DNA of 38,006 bases from Caldilineaceae bacterium (GCA_026645575.1 JAPKMW010000105.1:1-38006), one strand, 5' to 3'; shown: positions 16,219 through 24,167, counted from the stretch's first letter. Numbers and translations are program-made. Notes: generated from the letters alone by a model not told the origin.

Positions 16219-17784
16219 TTATTCGCCCCAATTCCCATTACTGCGGAAATCAAGCCCACGATGGGGCAGCGCCAGGTAGGGGAAGCTTTCTTGGAACGGT
16301 TTGTCGTTGGTGTCGATCCCATCATTCAGGACGCCGATCAAGTCGGGGTTGAAGTCGAAGGTGTCGTCGGTCAACACCGGATAGGCGGCGCCGGCCACGG
16401 CCAGCAACTCGATCTCGGTAATGTCATCCTGTAAGCGGCGACCATTGGGGAAACCACAGGCGTCACCACCCAGCAACCCTAGTTTGTAATTTGGCTCAGG
16501 CGAGCAGAGGCTGCCTTCGACACCAGGGCGGAAGGGTTCTGCCAGATTCAGGCGTAACATCTCTGCTGGACGCACGTTCTCCGGCTGGTTGACATTCGTT
16601 CCTGCCGGTATGGTGATTTTACCATCAGGGGTGATCAGGTCAAAATCTTTGGTCGTCACCATGCCGGTGAAGAAGATCGAGACCAGGTCGTTGCGTTCCT
16701 TCTCCGGCAGTGGCACGCCATAGAGGGCGTTGAGCAGTGTACCCACTTCAGGATTGAAGACGCTGTTGGCGAGCAATTCACCAGCGTAGGTGTCACTGCT
16801 GTAGAGATCATAATCCTGCTCCGGCTCCAAGCTGTTAAAGGCATCCTTGAGCGCCAAGGGTAGCACCACTTCGTTGACCAGCGGCATGCCCAGGCGGGAA
16901 ATCTGCACCGGATCGCCGACGTTTTGGATGTTGCCGGCGCCAAAGACGCGCACGGCCTGGCGGCTGCTGGTGGCCCAGACGCCGATGACGGTGTTGTCGC
17001 CGGCATCCTTTAAGATATGGTCAATCGGAATCTGAAGCGCAATGCTATGGACATTGAAGCCGGCCAGGCCATCAATGCCCTGGCTGGGGCCGCCTTCATA
17101 GCCGACAGGGGCAGCTTGCGGGCGTAGCGAGAGCAGATCAAAGATCGAACCCAGATCCACCCAGAAGGGGTCGTCGGTGGGGCCGGCAAAGACCATGAGG
17201 TCACCTTCGTCCACGGCAATGGTCTGAATCGACGATTGCCAGAGCGCAGCATAATCGGGCGTGGACTTGGGGCCGATGTGGGACGGAAGCACGGGCAAGC
17301 CTTCACCCAAGACGGTAACTTTACCATTGACAATTTCTTCGACCTTGTAGGTTTGGCGCATGTTCAGATCCTCATCATCGAGCGAAGTGATCGGCCCGGT
17401 GTTGTAGAGGAAGGTCGCATCTTTGGCAATGGTGGTCGCAAAGGTAAAGCGATAGGTGATATGGGCCTTGGCGTCGCCGATGGTGTCCACATGAATTTCG
17501 TAGATCACATCGTCGGCAAAGGTGGAAAAGTTGGGGCCGCCCTGGGGCGCCTCAAAGGGAATCCACGACCCGATCAAGGTGACCGTGTCCGGGTTGTCCG
17601 GGCTGACAAAGGCATAGAGATCGGTCGTGTCGGCCAGCGGGTCGCGGGAGATCAGGGGCGCTTCGCGATGGCTGGAGGCGCTAACGGTGCTGCTCTGGTT
17701 GAGGAGCACGCTGCTGAGCAGTAACAGGAAAGCCAACAGCAGATAAAGCGTGTTGGTCAACGAACGTTTGGCTGGTGCCGTCAT
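16219..17784 (-). CDS. Secreted DUF4331 family protein
   Basis: 521 residues from the ATG at 17784, chosen because GGAGAG lies just upstream; the frame back to 17925 covers a fold-back repeat. A hydrophobic signal segment (about 12-30) precedes SSHREAPLISRDPLADTTDLYAF, the start motif of DUF4331. Later parts follow the family: IGSWIPFEAPQGGPNF, YEIHVD, TYRFTF, the FAGPTDDPFWVDLGSIFDLL stretch, NVHSIALQIPI, VIGVWATSSR, RLGMPLVNEVV, and a C-terminal region ending DFNPDLIGVLNDGIDTNDKPF and SFPYLALPHRG. Members are exported and of unknown function. A single Cys pair (SLCSPEPN and GDACGF) may form a disulfide. The gene appears monocistronic or followed by the unknown gene at 15418. Confidence 0.9.
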   Translation of the reverse strand: MTAPAKRSLTNTLYLLLAFLLLLSSVLLNQSSTVSASSHREAPLISRDPLADTTDLYAFVSPDNPDTVTLIGSWIPFEAPQGGPNFSTFADDVIYEIHVDTIGDAKAHITYRFTFATTIAKDATFLYNTGPITSLDDEDLNMRQTYKVEEIVNGKVTVLGEGLPVLPSHIGPKSTPDYAALWQSSIQTIAVDEGDLMVFAGPTDDPFWVDLGSIFDLLSLRPQAAPVGYEGGPSQGIDGLAGFNVHSIALQIPIDHILKDAGDNTVIGVWATSSRQAVRVFGAGNIQNVGDPVQISRLGMPLVNEVVLPLALKDAFNSLEPEQDYDLYSSDTYAGELLANSVFNPEVGTLLNALYGVPLPEKERNDLVSIFFTGMVTTKDFDLITPDGKITIPAGTNVNQPENVRPAEMLRLNLAEPFRPGVEGSLCSPEPNYKLGLLGGDACGFPNGRRLQDDITEIELLAVAGAAYPVLTDDTFDFNPDLIGVLNDGIDTNDKPFQESFPYLALPHRGLDFRSNGNWGE

Positions 17785-17825
17785 AAAACTCTCCTTGTGA
17801 AAAATGCAAACAGGTGGGACGAGTT

Positions 17826-17901
17826 GTTTCTGGTACGCGGCACTGGTCAGAAGCAGATCAGTAGTGGAAACTGATTTTGACCAGTGCCACGCACCAGAAA
17901 C
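17826..17901. repeat. Long fold-back, 24-bp arms
   Basis: The arm 17826-17849 (GTTTCTGGTACGCGG then CACTGGTCA) pairs with 17878-17901 at 22 of 24 positions. The 28-base loop carries a second small inverted repeat (ATCAGT/ACTGAT). It lies 42 bp upstream of the DUF4331 start codon. It could be an operator, a leader structure or a miniature element; no coding is present. Confidence 0.7.
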
Positions 17902-18040
17902 CGAAAAACGCTGCGCAGCGATCACAAGGATAGCGGATCTAGCTGTTCACTTTCCAGGTCAGAAGCTGTTCACTTTTTGTCCACTTTGGCAGATGGCTAT
18001 GGGATGTAGGGCCAGAACTTCGTGCAAATTCACCAGCGCC

Positions 18041-18128
18041 GCACGATACAAGCACGGCACAAACACGGCACAAACACAGTATAAACACGGTATAAACACG
18101 GTATAAACACGGTATAAACACGGTACGA
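18041..18128. repeat. Eight tandem 11-bp repeats upstream of the hydrolase promoter
   Basis: Eight consecutive 11-bp units occupy 18041-18128. The last five follow ACACGGTATAA closely, and the first three are variants (GCACGATACAA, GCACGGCACAA, ACACGGCACAA). Eleven bp is about one helical turn, so all copies face the same side of the DNA. The unit length is not a multiple of three, so the array is not coding. It ends 22 bp before a TTGACA box, where activator or repressor sites, or a slippage-prone switch, would be expected. Confidence 0.85.
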
Positions 18129-18150
18129 GACGATATGGCGTTCGTCGTCT

Positions 18151-18180
18151 TTGACAGGCGTTTACCTTTTGAGGTATAGA
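18151..18180 (+). promoter_or_regulatory. Promoter of the TIM-barrel hydrolase gene, near-leaderless
   Basis: TTGACA (18151-18156) and TATAGA (18175-18180) are 18 bp apart. Transcription should start near 18187, three bases before the ATG at 18190, and no ribosome site lies in between. So the mRNA is probably almost leaderless. Confidence 0.6.
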
Positions 18181-18189
18181 TTGTGTTCT

Positions 18190-19434
18190 ATGAATGACGT
18201 AAAGAAAACAAAAACCTACCCACGCTTTTTATCCAGCCGGCGCGACTTCCTGCGCTTCCTTGCCGTAGGTGGGGCGGCGATTGGTCTCTCTGCCGGCGCC
18301 GGCCGCATCAGTCCCCCCCTTTGGGAGCAATATGTCACCTGGCAGGAAGCCAATTGTGACGCCGCCACCTTTCGCCAAAAGTATGCCAAGAAGCTGGCGC
18401 GCATCCACTTTGGCGCCAACCTTTGTCCTGATTATCAATTGATGACCGCCGAGGCGGACCCAGATCGCACCGTTAAACTGCTCAAGGACTACTTTGGCTG
18501 CACCCACATCCGGCTGGGGCTGCGTTGGAATACGCACGAAGCGCAGGGGATCAACGCCTATGATCGCTGGATCGAGGCGCTGCTAAAATATGAGATGAAG
18601 ACCATCGTCGCTTATGGGGCCAAGGCGCCCTTTCCGCCGGAAACCCATTTCCCGCCAGCGATTGAGGAAAAGTTGGACGAACTGGGCGCGCCCCGTGGCG
18701 CTACCATCCATGCCGATTCACCGCTCGGTGAACTGACATTGGCCTATGCCGACCGCCTGTTGACCCACCTGGATCGCACCTTTGGTCTCGACAATTTTTA
18801 TGGTTTCAACGCGGAAAATGAGTTTGATGTCAACTATGGGAAACATGCCCTGGCGATTGGGGCGGATCTGGTCCATGCCCATGCCCAACGGCTCTACAGC
18901 CCCCAACACCGTCGCCGGTTGCTGATCAACACGGCCATTATCTCCTTCCCCTTTCACCCACCCTCGTTGACTGTCGTCACCGACAACGCCATTGCCCTGC
19001 AACAGAAATTCCCAACCATCGAGCCGATTGTGGGCACCGACATCTATGAGGAGACCGGCTCCGGCCGCGTCACCGCTAATCTCTATGTCGATACCTTTGC
19101 CGGTGTACGCCTCCGCCACGGTGATACGCTCATTCCCCGCGAAAAAGCACGGTTGGCCGCCGCCGGCATTCCGTTGGAAGTGACCGAGTTTCAATTGAGT
19201 GACTGGGTGCCAGAGCCGCGCGAAATCGGCCCCGGTAGTCGCATTCATGCCCAATACCTGCTGGCGCGCATGGCGGATTATCTGGTTGACGAAACACCAA
19301 CGCTGCCGGCTGAACCCTTTATCGTGCGTCTCTGGGAAATGAGCGCCATTCTCAAGCAGATGCTGCAAGACGAGACCTTCTTCTACACCAACGACCTCTA
19401 TCCCATGATTCAGCACATCAATCAGCGCGTGTAA
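18190..19434 (+). CDS. Tat-exported TIM-barrel glycoside hydrolase-like protein
   Basis: 414 residues from the ATG at 18190. The in-frame TTG at 18151 is the -35 box and is not used. A twin-arginine signal SSRRDFLRFLAVGG (about residues 16-29) shows export in folded form. The rest looks like a clan GH-A type barrel: RIHFGANLCPDY, HIRLGLRWNTHE, KTIVAYGAKAPFPP, then FYGFNAENEFDVNYG with the NE pair of the acid/base, and LEVTEFQLSDW with a likely nucleophile Glu late in the chain. The spacing of these two glutamates, about 140 residues, fits the clan. The substrate is unknown. It is monocistronic, convergent with the PPC-like gene, and preceded by the 11-bp repeat array. The hydrolase class is inferred from the motifs. 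Confidence 0.65.
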   Translation: MNDVKKTKTYPRFLSSRRDFLRFLAVGGAAIGLSAGAGRISPPLWEQYVTWQEANCDAATFRQKYAKKLARIHFGANLCPDYQLMTAEADPDRTVKLLKDYFGCTHIRLGLRWNTHEAQGINAYDRWIEALLKYEMKTIVAYGAKAPFPPETHFPPAIEEKLDELGAPRGATIHADSPLGELTLAYADRLLTHLDRTFGLDNFYGFNAENEFDVNYGKHALAIGADLVHAHAQRLYSPQHRRRLLINTAIISFPFHPPSLTVVTDNAIALQQKFPTIEPIVGTDIYEETGSGRVTANLYVDTFAGVRLRHGDTLIPREKARLAAAGIPLEVTEFQLSDWVPEPREIGPGSRIHAQYLLARMADYLVDETPTLPAEPFIVRLWEMSAILKQMLQDETFFYTNDLYPMIQHINQRV

Positions 19435-19478
19435 ACCGCTGGCATATCGCTGCTTTCATCCCCTAGGGACGGCTGCGT

Positions 19479-20522
19479 TTAGGGCGTGGTGGGCAGAACC
19501 AGGGAGACATCGTCGCCGAGGACGAGGAGTTTGTAGGTGCAGGGGCTTGCTGTGGCGGGGTTATGCCTGACCACAACATAGTAAATGCCCGATTTGACAA
19601 AGCTGCCGGTCCAGAAAAGGTCGGCTTTGAGGGTCGGGTTGGCGGTGCCTTGCCCCACCGGGCTTACTTCTTCCCCTTGTTGCCAACGCGTGAATTGCTC
19701 CGGTGTCCAGACTTGAAACGTGAGACATTGGGCAGGGGCGGCATCAGCGCGCACCTGGATCATGGCAGCGTCACCTTCGTCGCGAAAGGCGTACCAATGG
19801 ATCTCGCCAACCGTAATTGTCATTGGTTTGCCAACCGGCGGCAGTGGTTTTTCTGCACTGGAGATAGGCAGCGTTGCGGTCTGTTCGGCGGTGGGCGTTG
19901 ACTGTAGCGACGTTGCGGCTGTACTGACGCGTGGGTAGTGGTTGGTCTTCTGGGTGGCGGTTATTGCCGGCTGTGTAAACGAGAGGATGGGGAACGAAAC
20001 ATCACGACCATCAATGGTAAGCCGATAGCTGCTGCCTGCGCCACGGCTCTGCACCAGAACATAATAGGTACCCGACTGTACAAAACTACCGCTCCAATAA
20101 CGCTCACCGGGCAAGAACGCCAACGGGCTGCCTTCCCCGACGGGAACTAATGGTTCGCCCAGCCGCCACTGTTGTATAGCAGCGGGCGTGATCACCGCAA
20201 ACGTAGCGCCCTCTTCTGGCATGACGGTCAGCCGTACAACAATCGGCGCACCATCGCCTTCGTCCCGAAAGGCGTACCAATGGCTGGCGTCCGCCGGTAG
20301 CCTCTGCCAATCCTCGGTGGGAAAGCGGGGACGGGTGGGGTCAGCGCCGGGGGTGGTTGCGGCCAGGAGCAGTTGATTACTCCATAGCCAGCAGAGCGCA
20401 ACGCCCAGTAGCAGTGCGAGGGCGCGTTGCACGCTGCGAACACGCGCTGTTTGATCGCTAGAAACCGCTAGCGCATGGCTGATGTATCCTCTGCTTGGGT
20501 AAATCTTCCGCCATCGTTTCAT
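19479..20522 (-). CDS. Secreted protein with two PPC-like domains
   Basis: 347 residues from the ATG at 20522; a GTG at 20573 is possible and neither has a good ribosome site. A basic N-terminus of about 30 residues precedes one membrane or signal segment (ALALLLGVALCWLWSNQLLL). Two similar domains follow. Each begins HWYAFRDEGD, has an FxVxTPxxxxxWxxGE segment ending in PVGxG, then W(S/T)GSFVxSGxYYVxV and a terminal DDVS/RDVS strand. This is the pre-peptidase C-terminal (PPC) type beta sandwich. A Thr/Ser-rich linker joins the two. It is related to the next gene upstream (20669-21772) and follows it on the same strand after an intrinsic terminator. No catalytic domain is seen; a binding or wall role is inferred. 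Confidence 0.7.
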   Translation of the reverse strand: MKRWRKIYPSRGYISHALAVSSDQTARVRSVQRALALLLGVALCWLWSNQLLLAATTPGADPTRPRFPTEDWQRLPADASHWYAFRDEGDGAPIVVRLTVMPEEGATFAVITPAAIQQWRLGEPLVPVGEGSPLAFLPGERYWSGSFVQSGTYYVLVQSRGAGSSYRLTIDGRDVSFPILSFTQPAITATQKTNHYPRVSTAATSLQSTPTAEQTATLPISSAEKPLPPVGKPMTITVGEIHWYAFRDEGDAAMIQVRADAAPAQCLTFQVWTPEQFTRWQQGEEVSPVGQGTANPTLKADLFWTGSFVKSGIYYVVVRHNPATASPCTYKLLVLGDDVSLVLPTTP

Positions 20523-20586
20523 GAGCGATCCGACCCTTGAAGAAGCGGCTTGTTGGTCGGCGTCGGTTTTCACCTGGCCGCTAAAA

Positions 20587-20624
20587 AACTAGCATCGACA
20601 GAGCTTCTTCTGTCGATGCTAGTT
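20587..20624 (-). terminator. Intrinsic terminator of the PPC-like gene at 20669-21772
   Basis: AACTAGCATCGACAGA (20587-20602) and TCTGTCGATGCTAGTT (20609-20624) form a perfect 16-bp stem with a 6-base loop. On the minus strand it is followed by a T run (TTTTTTAG across the stem end). Confidence 0.85.
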
Positions 20625-20668
20625 CACGCTACATACGCTTTACCTTCGCCATCCTTGCGTATTGCTCC

Positions 20669-21772
20669 TTAGTTCACCGACAGGCTTGTCGAAGAAGGGA
20701 AGCTCACATCGCCGGTGATGCTAAGGGAGTAGAAGGCGGGTTCTGTGCCACGGTTCTTCACGATCAAGTAGAAAACATTGTTGTTATCGAAAGTCCCCTG
20801 CCACGAGAGTGGGTCGCCGGTCATAAACTCGTTGGTCGTGCCGGCGCCGGTGGGATTGAAATCTTCATCATTGCGCCAGTTGTTGAGATCATCCTTCGAC
20901 CAGACCTCAAAATCCACTCGACCCGACTGCACCCGCAGAACAGCGTCAATGGTCGCTAACGTAGGGTCAGTGACGACAGCTTCGTCGTCCTCTTCAACGC
21001 CCACGGGCTGTTGGGCGCGGAAGCTATACCACTGCCATTGGCCCGGTTCGACGCTCACCACACCACCCACCGGTCGTAGCGCACTCTCTGGCCCGCCGCC
21101 CATATTGGCCATCATCGCCATTTCCGCCGGTGCTGACGCGTCCGGCTGATCAACGGTCAAGCCCATTTCTTCACTCATCACCGGTTGTTGCGGCTGGGCA
21201 ACAGCCACCGGCGCTGCGGAGGCGTCACTGTCCAGCGCCAACTGAGAAGGGAAGCGCACATCGCCGGTAAGGTTCAGCGAATAGAAGGCCGGCTCGCTCC
21301 CGCGGTTCTTCACGATCAGGTAGTAGTTATTGTTGCCCTGGAAAGTGCCTTGCCAGAAGAGCGGATCGCCGTTCATGAACTCGTTGGTGGTGCCGACGCC
21401 CGTGGGGTTGAAATCCTCATCATTGATCCAGTTGTTGAGATCATCCGAAGACCAGACCTCAAAGTCCACCCGTCCCGATTGCACCCGCACGGTGGCGTCA
21501 ATGGTGGCGTCGGTCGGATTGGTAACGACATCGTCATCATTTTCTTCGTCATCATTTTCTTCAACGTTTACCGGGCGTTGTGAGCGAAACAGATACCATT
21601 GCCAACGCCCCGGTTCAATGCTGACAACACCGGCGCTAGGACTGACGGCTGTGCCTGGGCCATCACCGGCGCCTGCACTTAGATCCTGCGCCAATGCCGC
21701 ACCGGCGCCCGATGTGACCAGCAGGGCCACAATTACCAATAAACTCATTACTTTCGACAACTTGGTAAACAT
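20669..21772 (-). CDS. Secreted protein with two near-identical PPC-like repeats
   Basis: 367 residues with a clear signal peptide (about 1-28, ending ALA). GGAGAGAT lies just upstream of the ATG. Two repeats (about 45-180 and 230-367) share WQWYxFRxQxPV, an acidic stretch, VxSGRVDFEVWSxDDLNNW, NDEDFNPTG, TTNEFM, DPLxWQGTF, YYLIVKNRG, PAFYSL and TGDVxFPS. The first copy has the longer acid run (EENDDEENDDD). They match the PPC-like domains of the gene at 19479, so the two are paralogues. They are close at DNA level, so recent duplication within the gene is likely. No enzyme domain is present. It ends in a string that resembles a dispersed repeat, followed by an intrinsic terminator. Confidence 0.75.
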   Translation of the reverse strand: MFTKLSKVMSLLVIVALLVTSGAGAALAQDLSAGAGDGPGTAVSPSAGVVSIEPGRWQWYLFRSQRPVNVEENDDEENDDDVVTNPTDATIDATVRVQSGRVDFEVWSSDDLNNWINDEDFNPTGVGTTNEFMNGDPLFWQGTFQGNNNYYLIVKNRGSEPAFYSLNLTGDVRFPSQLALDSDASAAPVAVAQPQQPVMSEEMGLTVDQPDASAPAEMAMMANMGGGPESALRPVGGVVSVEPGQWQWYSFRAQQPVGVEEDDEAVVTDPTLATIDAVLRVQSGRVDFEVWSKDDLNNWRNDEDFNPTGAGTTNEFMTGDPLSWQGTFDNNNVFYLIVKNRGTEPAFYSLSITGDVSFPSSTSLSVN

Positions 21773-21792
21773 TAGCTATCTCTCCTTGTTGA

Positions 21793-21813
21793 GGGCGCAT
21801 TGCCGATGCGCCC
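21793..21813 (-). promoter_or_regulatory. 5' leader hairpin before the PPC-like gene
   Basis: GGGCGCAT and ATGCGCCC form a perfect 8-bp GC stem with a TGCCG loop, about 10 bases upstream of the ribosome site (minus strand). TATAAC further upstream is a possible -10. It could stabilise the mRNA 5' end. Confidence 0.5.
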
Positions 21814-21976
21814 AGTTATAACGATCATGTTGTGAATAAACTTTTGTTACCCCGATAGCCTACCATGCTTTCCCGGCCTTGCCATGAGGTATCTTGCTCG
21901 ACTTCCTTGAGCAACCATTCCTAAATTTTGGGCGGAAAAGGCGGAACTTTACCCCGTTTACCAGTGAAGCTTACAT

Positions 21977-22006
21977 TTGTTTGATGGGCAGAAATACCTG
22001 TATAAT
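21977..22006 (+). promoter_or_regulatory. Promoter of the metzincin-like protease transcript
   Basis: TTGTTT (21977-21982) and the consensus TATAAT (22001-22006) are 18 bp apart, giving a start near 22013 and a leader of about 200 bases. The spacer holds AAATACCT (21992-21999). The same 8-mer recurs inverted (AGGTATTT, 22020-22027) and direct (22072-22079), so it may also be an operator word. Confidence 0.55.
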
Positions 22007-22017
22007 GCAGGCCGTTA

Positions 22018-22081
22018 ATAGGTATTTCTTCACGCTCATCTATGTGAATATACTCAGTAGTGACTGAGTAAAAATACCTAT
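22018..22081 (+). ncRNA. Candidate structured leader RNA: compact three-way junction
   Basis: P1 pairs ATAGGTATTT (22018-22027) with AAATACCTAT (22072-22081). P2 pairs TTCAC (22029-22033) with GTGAA (22044-22048). P3 pairs TACTCAGT (22051-22058) with ACTGAGTA (22063-22070) over an AGTG loop. Only 1, 2 and 1 bases are unpaired at the junction. It starts a few bases after the predicted transcription start. It does not match the purine riboswitch or hammerhead cores, which I compared by memory. Confidence 0.5.
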
Positions 22082-22128
22082 ACTCCGCTGTAGTAATCAG
22101 CATTTGTGTGAGTACGGTGATAGGGCGC

Positions 22129-22187
22129 AGCAGGCCGGCTATGATGTTGTAAGGGTGTTCGGTAGGAGTCGCTTGGCCTGCTTTTTA
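22129..22187 (+). promoter_or_regulatory. Attenuator-like stem in the protease leader
   Basis: AGCAGGCC (22129-22136) pairs with GGCCTGCT (22175-22182), directly followed by a T run (TTTTT). The loop is 38 bases. It sits between the three-way junction and the protease start codon. A terminator inside a leader suggests conditional read-through. Confidence 0.45.
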
Positions 22188-22210
22188 ACAGGAAAGGTGT
22201 TGTAACATTT

Positions 22211-23407
22211 ATGCAGCGGTGGACAATCCTCTGTATGTTATGCCTTCTCTTCCTCAACCAACAACGACCACCGGTCGCGCATGCGTTTGCCGGTCGCGCG
22301 GTGCCTACCCAAACATTGCCGCCGGTCGCACCCAAACAACCCACCTTCGCAACCCCGTTCTGTGGCGCCTGTTTTGCTACACAAAAGCTTGACGTATTGA
22401 CGGCATTAGTAGAGACAGCAGAGTTAATTGTGCGGGGGCGCGTCCAAGCCATTCACACCTTCTGGCGCACCGACCAGCGGATCATCGAAAGTGATGTCAC
22501 CATTGCGGTGGCTTATAAGCTGCTGGGCGCCCCGTCAGCGCTTGTGACCATCCGCACGCCCGGCGGTTATCTGGCGGCGGAAGGCATTGGCATGGTCAGT
22601 CCACACGCGGCGACCTTTGCTGTTGGCGAGGAAGTATTACTCTTTGCGCATCAACAAGCCGGGGGGTGGCGAACAGTTGGTGGCGCTACCGGGAAGTTTT
22701 TGCTGGCTGGGAATCAGGTGATCAATCAGGATCTGGCGCTGATGCAATCGCTGGATGGGCTGTTGCCAACAGTTGTGGAACTGATCAAGCGGCGTGGGCT
22801 AAAGACGCAACTACCAATCGTCTGGCGACAATTGCCCGCTGCCCCAACAACCCAACAAGTGCAACCATTGACCGCCCAAGGGGACAAGCGCCGCTGGGCG
22901 CCCCCTCATGCCGGCGCCGCCTTTTACCTCAATCTTAACACCCAGCAGATGGGCGATGCCGATGGTGATCAAAGGGCGTTTCAGCAGGCCATTATCGCCG
23001 CCGCCGACAGTTGGAGTGCCGTTGCCGGCGCTGATTTTACCTTGTCTTATGCTGGTGAAACCACTGCCACTGCTACTGGTTACAATGGCCTCAATGAAGT
23101 TCTCTTTATGCGTAAGGGGGCGCAGGAACGCGCCGCCGCCGCCCAAGTTTGGTACACTGCCGACCAGACCATTGTCGAAGCTGACATCTGGATCAATGAG
23201 GACTACGCCTGGAATGCTACCGGCAACCCCGACGTAACGGAGGTCGATCTCCAAAGCGCGCTGCTCCACGAGTTCGGACACTGGCTGATCCTGGGCCACT
23301 CTGCTGACGGGGCGGCTGTGATGTTTGCCCGTTTGACCGCCGGTACGCTCAAACGCGAGTTACAGCCGCCCGATGAAAGCGGCATCCGCGTGATTTACCC
23401 GCGATAA
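22211..23407 (+). CDS. Secreted metzincin-like zinc metalloprotease (matrixin type)
   Basis: 398 residues. A signal peptide ends near AHA (about 25). The first domain (about 60-200) has AELIVRGRVQAI, ESDVTIAVAYKLLG and VTIRTPGGYL. This domain is common in secreted proteins and is followed by a basic linker. The catalytic domain starts near 235: FYLNLNTQQMGDADGDQRAFQQAIIAAADSWSAV is the matrixin entry, and ALLHEFGHWLILGHS gives the zinc ligands His353, His357 and His363 with Glu354. Met371 in AAVMFARL is the Met-turn, and DESGIRVIYP is the usual end. Position 360 is Ile where metzincins have Gly. It is preceded by a structured leader and faces the two-component genes. Family call is good; activity is not proven because of the Gly change. 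Confidence 0.85.
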   Translation: MQRWTILCMLCLLFLNQQRPPVAHAFAGRAVPTQTLPPVAPKQPTFATPFCGACFATQKLDVLTALVETAELIVRGRVQAIHTFWRTDQRIIESDVTIAVAYKLLGAPSALVTIRTPGGYLAAEGIGMVSPHAATFAVGEEVLLFAHQQAGGWRTVGGATGKFLLAGNQVINQDLALMQSLDGLLPTVVELIKRRGLKTQLPIVWRQLPAAPTTQQVQPLTAQGDKRRWAPPHAGAAFYLNLNTQQMGDADGDQRAFQQAIIAAADSWSAVAGADFTLSYAGETTATATGYNGLNEVLFMRKGAQERAAAAQVWYTADQTIVEADIWINEDYAWNATGNPDVTEVDLQSALLHEFGHWLILGHSADGAAVMFARLTAGTLKRELQPPDESGIRVIYPR

Positions 23408-23410
23408 AGA

Positions 23411-23464
23411 ATGGTTAATGGAAAACGAATAATAATTAATTGTTGTTCGTTTTCCATTAACCAT
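23411..23464. repeat. 19-bp inverted repeat between convergent genes
   Basis: ATGGTTAATGGAAAACGAA (23411-23429) is perfectly inverted at 23446-23464 with a 16-base AT-rich loop. The arm contains the partial 7-bp tandem ATGGTTA-ATGG. It lies between two convergent stop codons, so it could end both transcripts, but it lacks T runs. Confidence 0.7.
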
Positions 23465-23473
23465 TAATGTCCG

Positions 23474-24151
23474 CTACGCCGGCACCGGATGCAACGGCGC
23501 AATTCCTTCGCGCAAGGCATAGAGCGCCGCCTGCGTGCGGTTGGCAAGGTGCAATTTGCTGAGGATGCTGCTGATATGGTTGCCGACCGTGCGTTCACCG
23601 AGCGCCAACCGTTCGGCAATCTCATTATTGGTCAGCCCTTGTGCTAGCAGTTGCAACACTTCCAATTCCCGTTCAGTTAATGGATCAGTTGTGGGTGGCA
23701 GCGCCGATTCATGACTAAGTTCACGAATCACCCGCAGCGCGACGGTGGGGTCGAGCGAAGATTTGCCATTATTGACATCCCGGATCGCTTGCAGTAACTG
23801 GTCGGTTTCCGTATCCTTTAACAAGTAGCCGAGCGCCCCCGATTTGATCGCCGGAAAAATTTTGTCATCCTCGGCAAAGCTGGTCAGCACCAGGATGCGC
23901 GCTTGTGGGTTTTCCTTCTTGATTTCACGAATGGCGCTGGCCCCATCCTGCCGGGGCATGACCATATCCATCAAAATCACATCGGGGTGAGCGGTGCGCG
24001 CCTTGAGGACCGCCTCCGTCCCGTTGACGGCCTCGCCCACCAGTTCCATGTCACGTTGGCTAGTAATCAGGGTGCGCAGCCCGCGCCGGACAATGGCGTG
24101 ATCATCGGCGATGAGCACACGAATCGCTTGAGTGGCTGTCGGTTGATTCAT
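23474..24151 (-). CDS. NarL/LuxR-type response regulator
   Basis: 225 residues. The receiver has the acidic pair Asp16-Asp17, the phosphorylation site Asp62 (VILMDMVMP), the LVLTS threonine and KSGALGYLLKD lysine. A LuxR-type helix-turn-helix follows: LTERELEVLQLLAQGLTNNEIAERLALGERTVGNHISSILSKLHLANRTQA. It is the output of the sensor kinase 16 bp upstream. Such regulators bind DNA as dimers after phosphorylation. The targets are unknown; the solute-binding protein gene two places upstream is a natural candidate. Confidence 0.95.
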   Translation of the reverse strand: MNQPTATQAIRVLIADDHAIVRRGLRTLITSQRDMELVGEAVNGTEAVLKARTAHPDVILMDMVMPRQDGASAIREIKKENPQARILVLTSFAEDDKIFPAIKSGALGYLLKDTETDQLLQAIRDVNNGKSSLDPTVALRVIRELSHESALPPTTDPLTERELEVLQLLAQGLTNNEIAERLALGERTVGNHISSILSKLHLANRTQAALYALREGIAPLHPVPA

Positions 24152-24167
24152 GATCTACCTCGGTCTG

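Noticed and set aside
18151..18189. Upstream TTG start extending the hydrolase by 13 residues
   Set aside because: The TTG belongs to a TTGACA -35 box with a matching -10, and no ribosome site precedes it.
20674..20700. String CTTCGACAAGCCTGTCGG as an attachment site
   Set aside because: It is similar to GAGCCTGTCGAAA near 2011 but no integrase or element boundary is seen; best left as a possible dispersed repeat.
22018..22081. Purine riboswitch or hammerhead ribozyme
   Set aside because: The junction lacks the conserved purine-binding bases, and neither CUGAUGA nor a GAAA core is at the right place.
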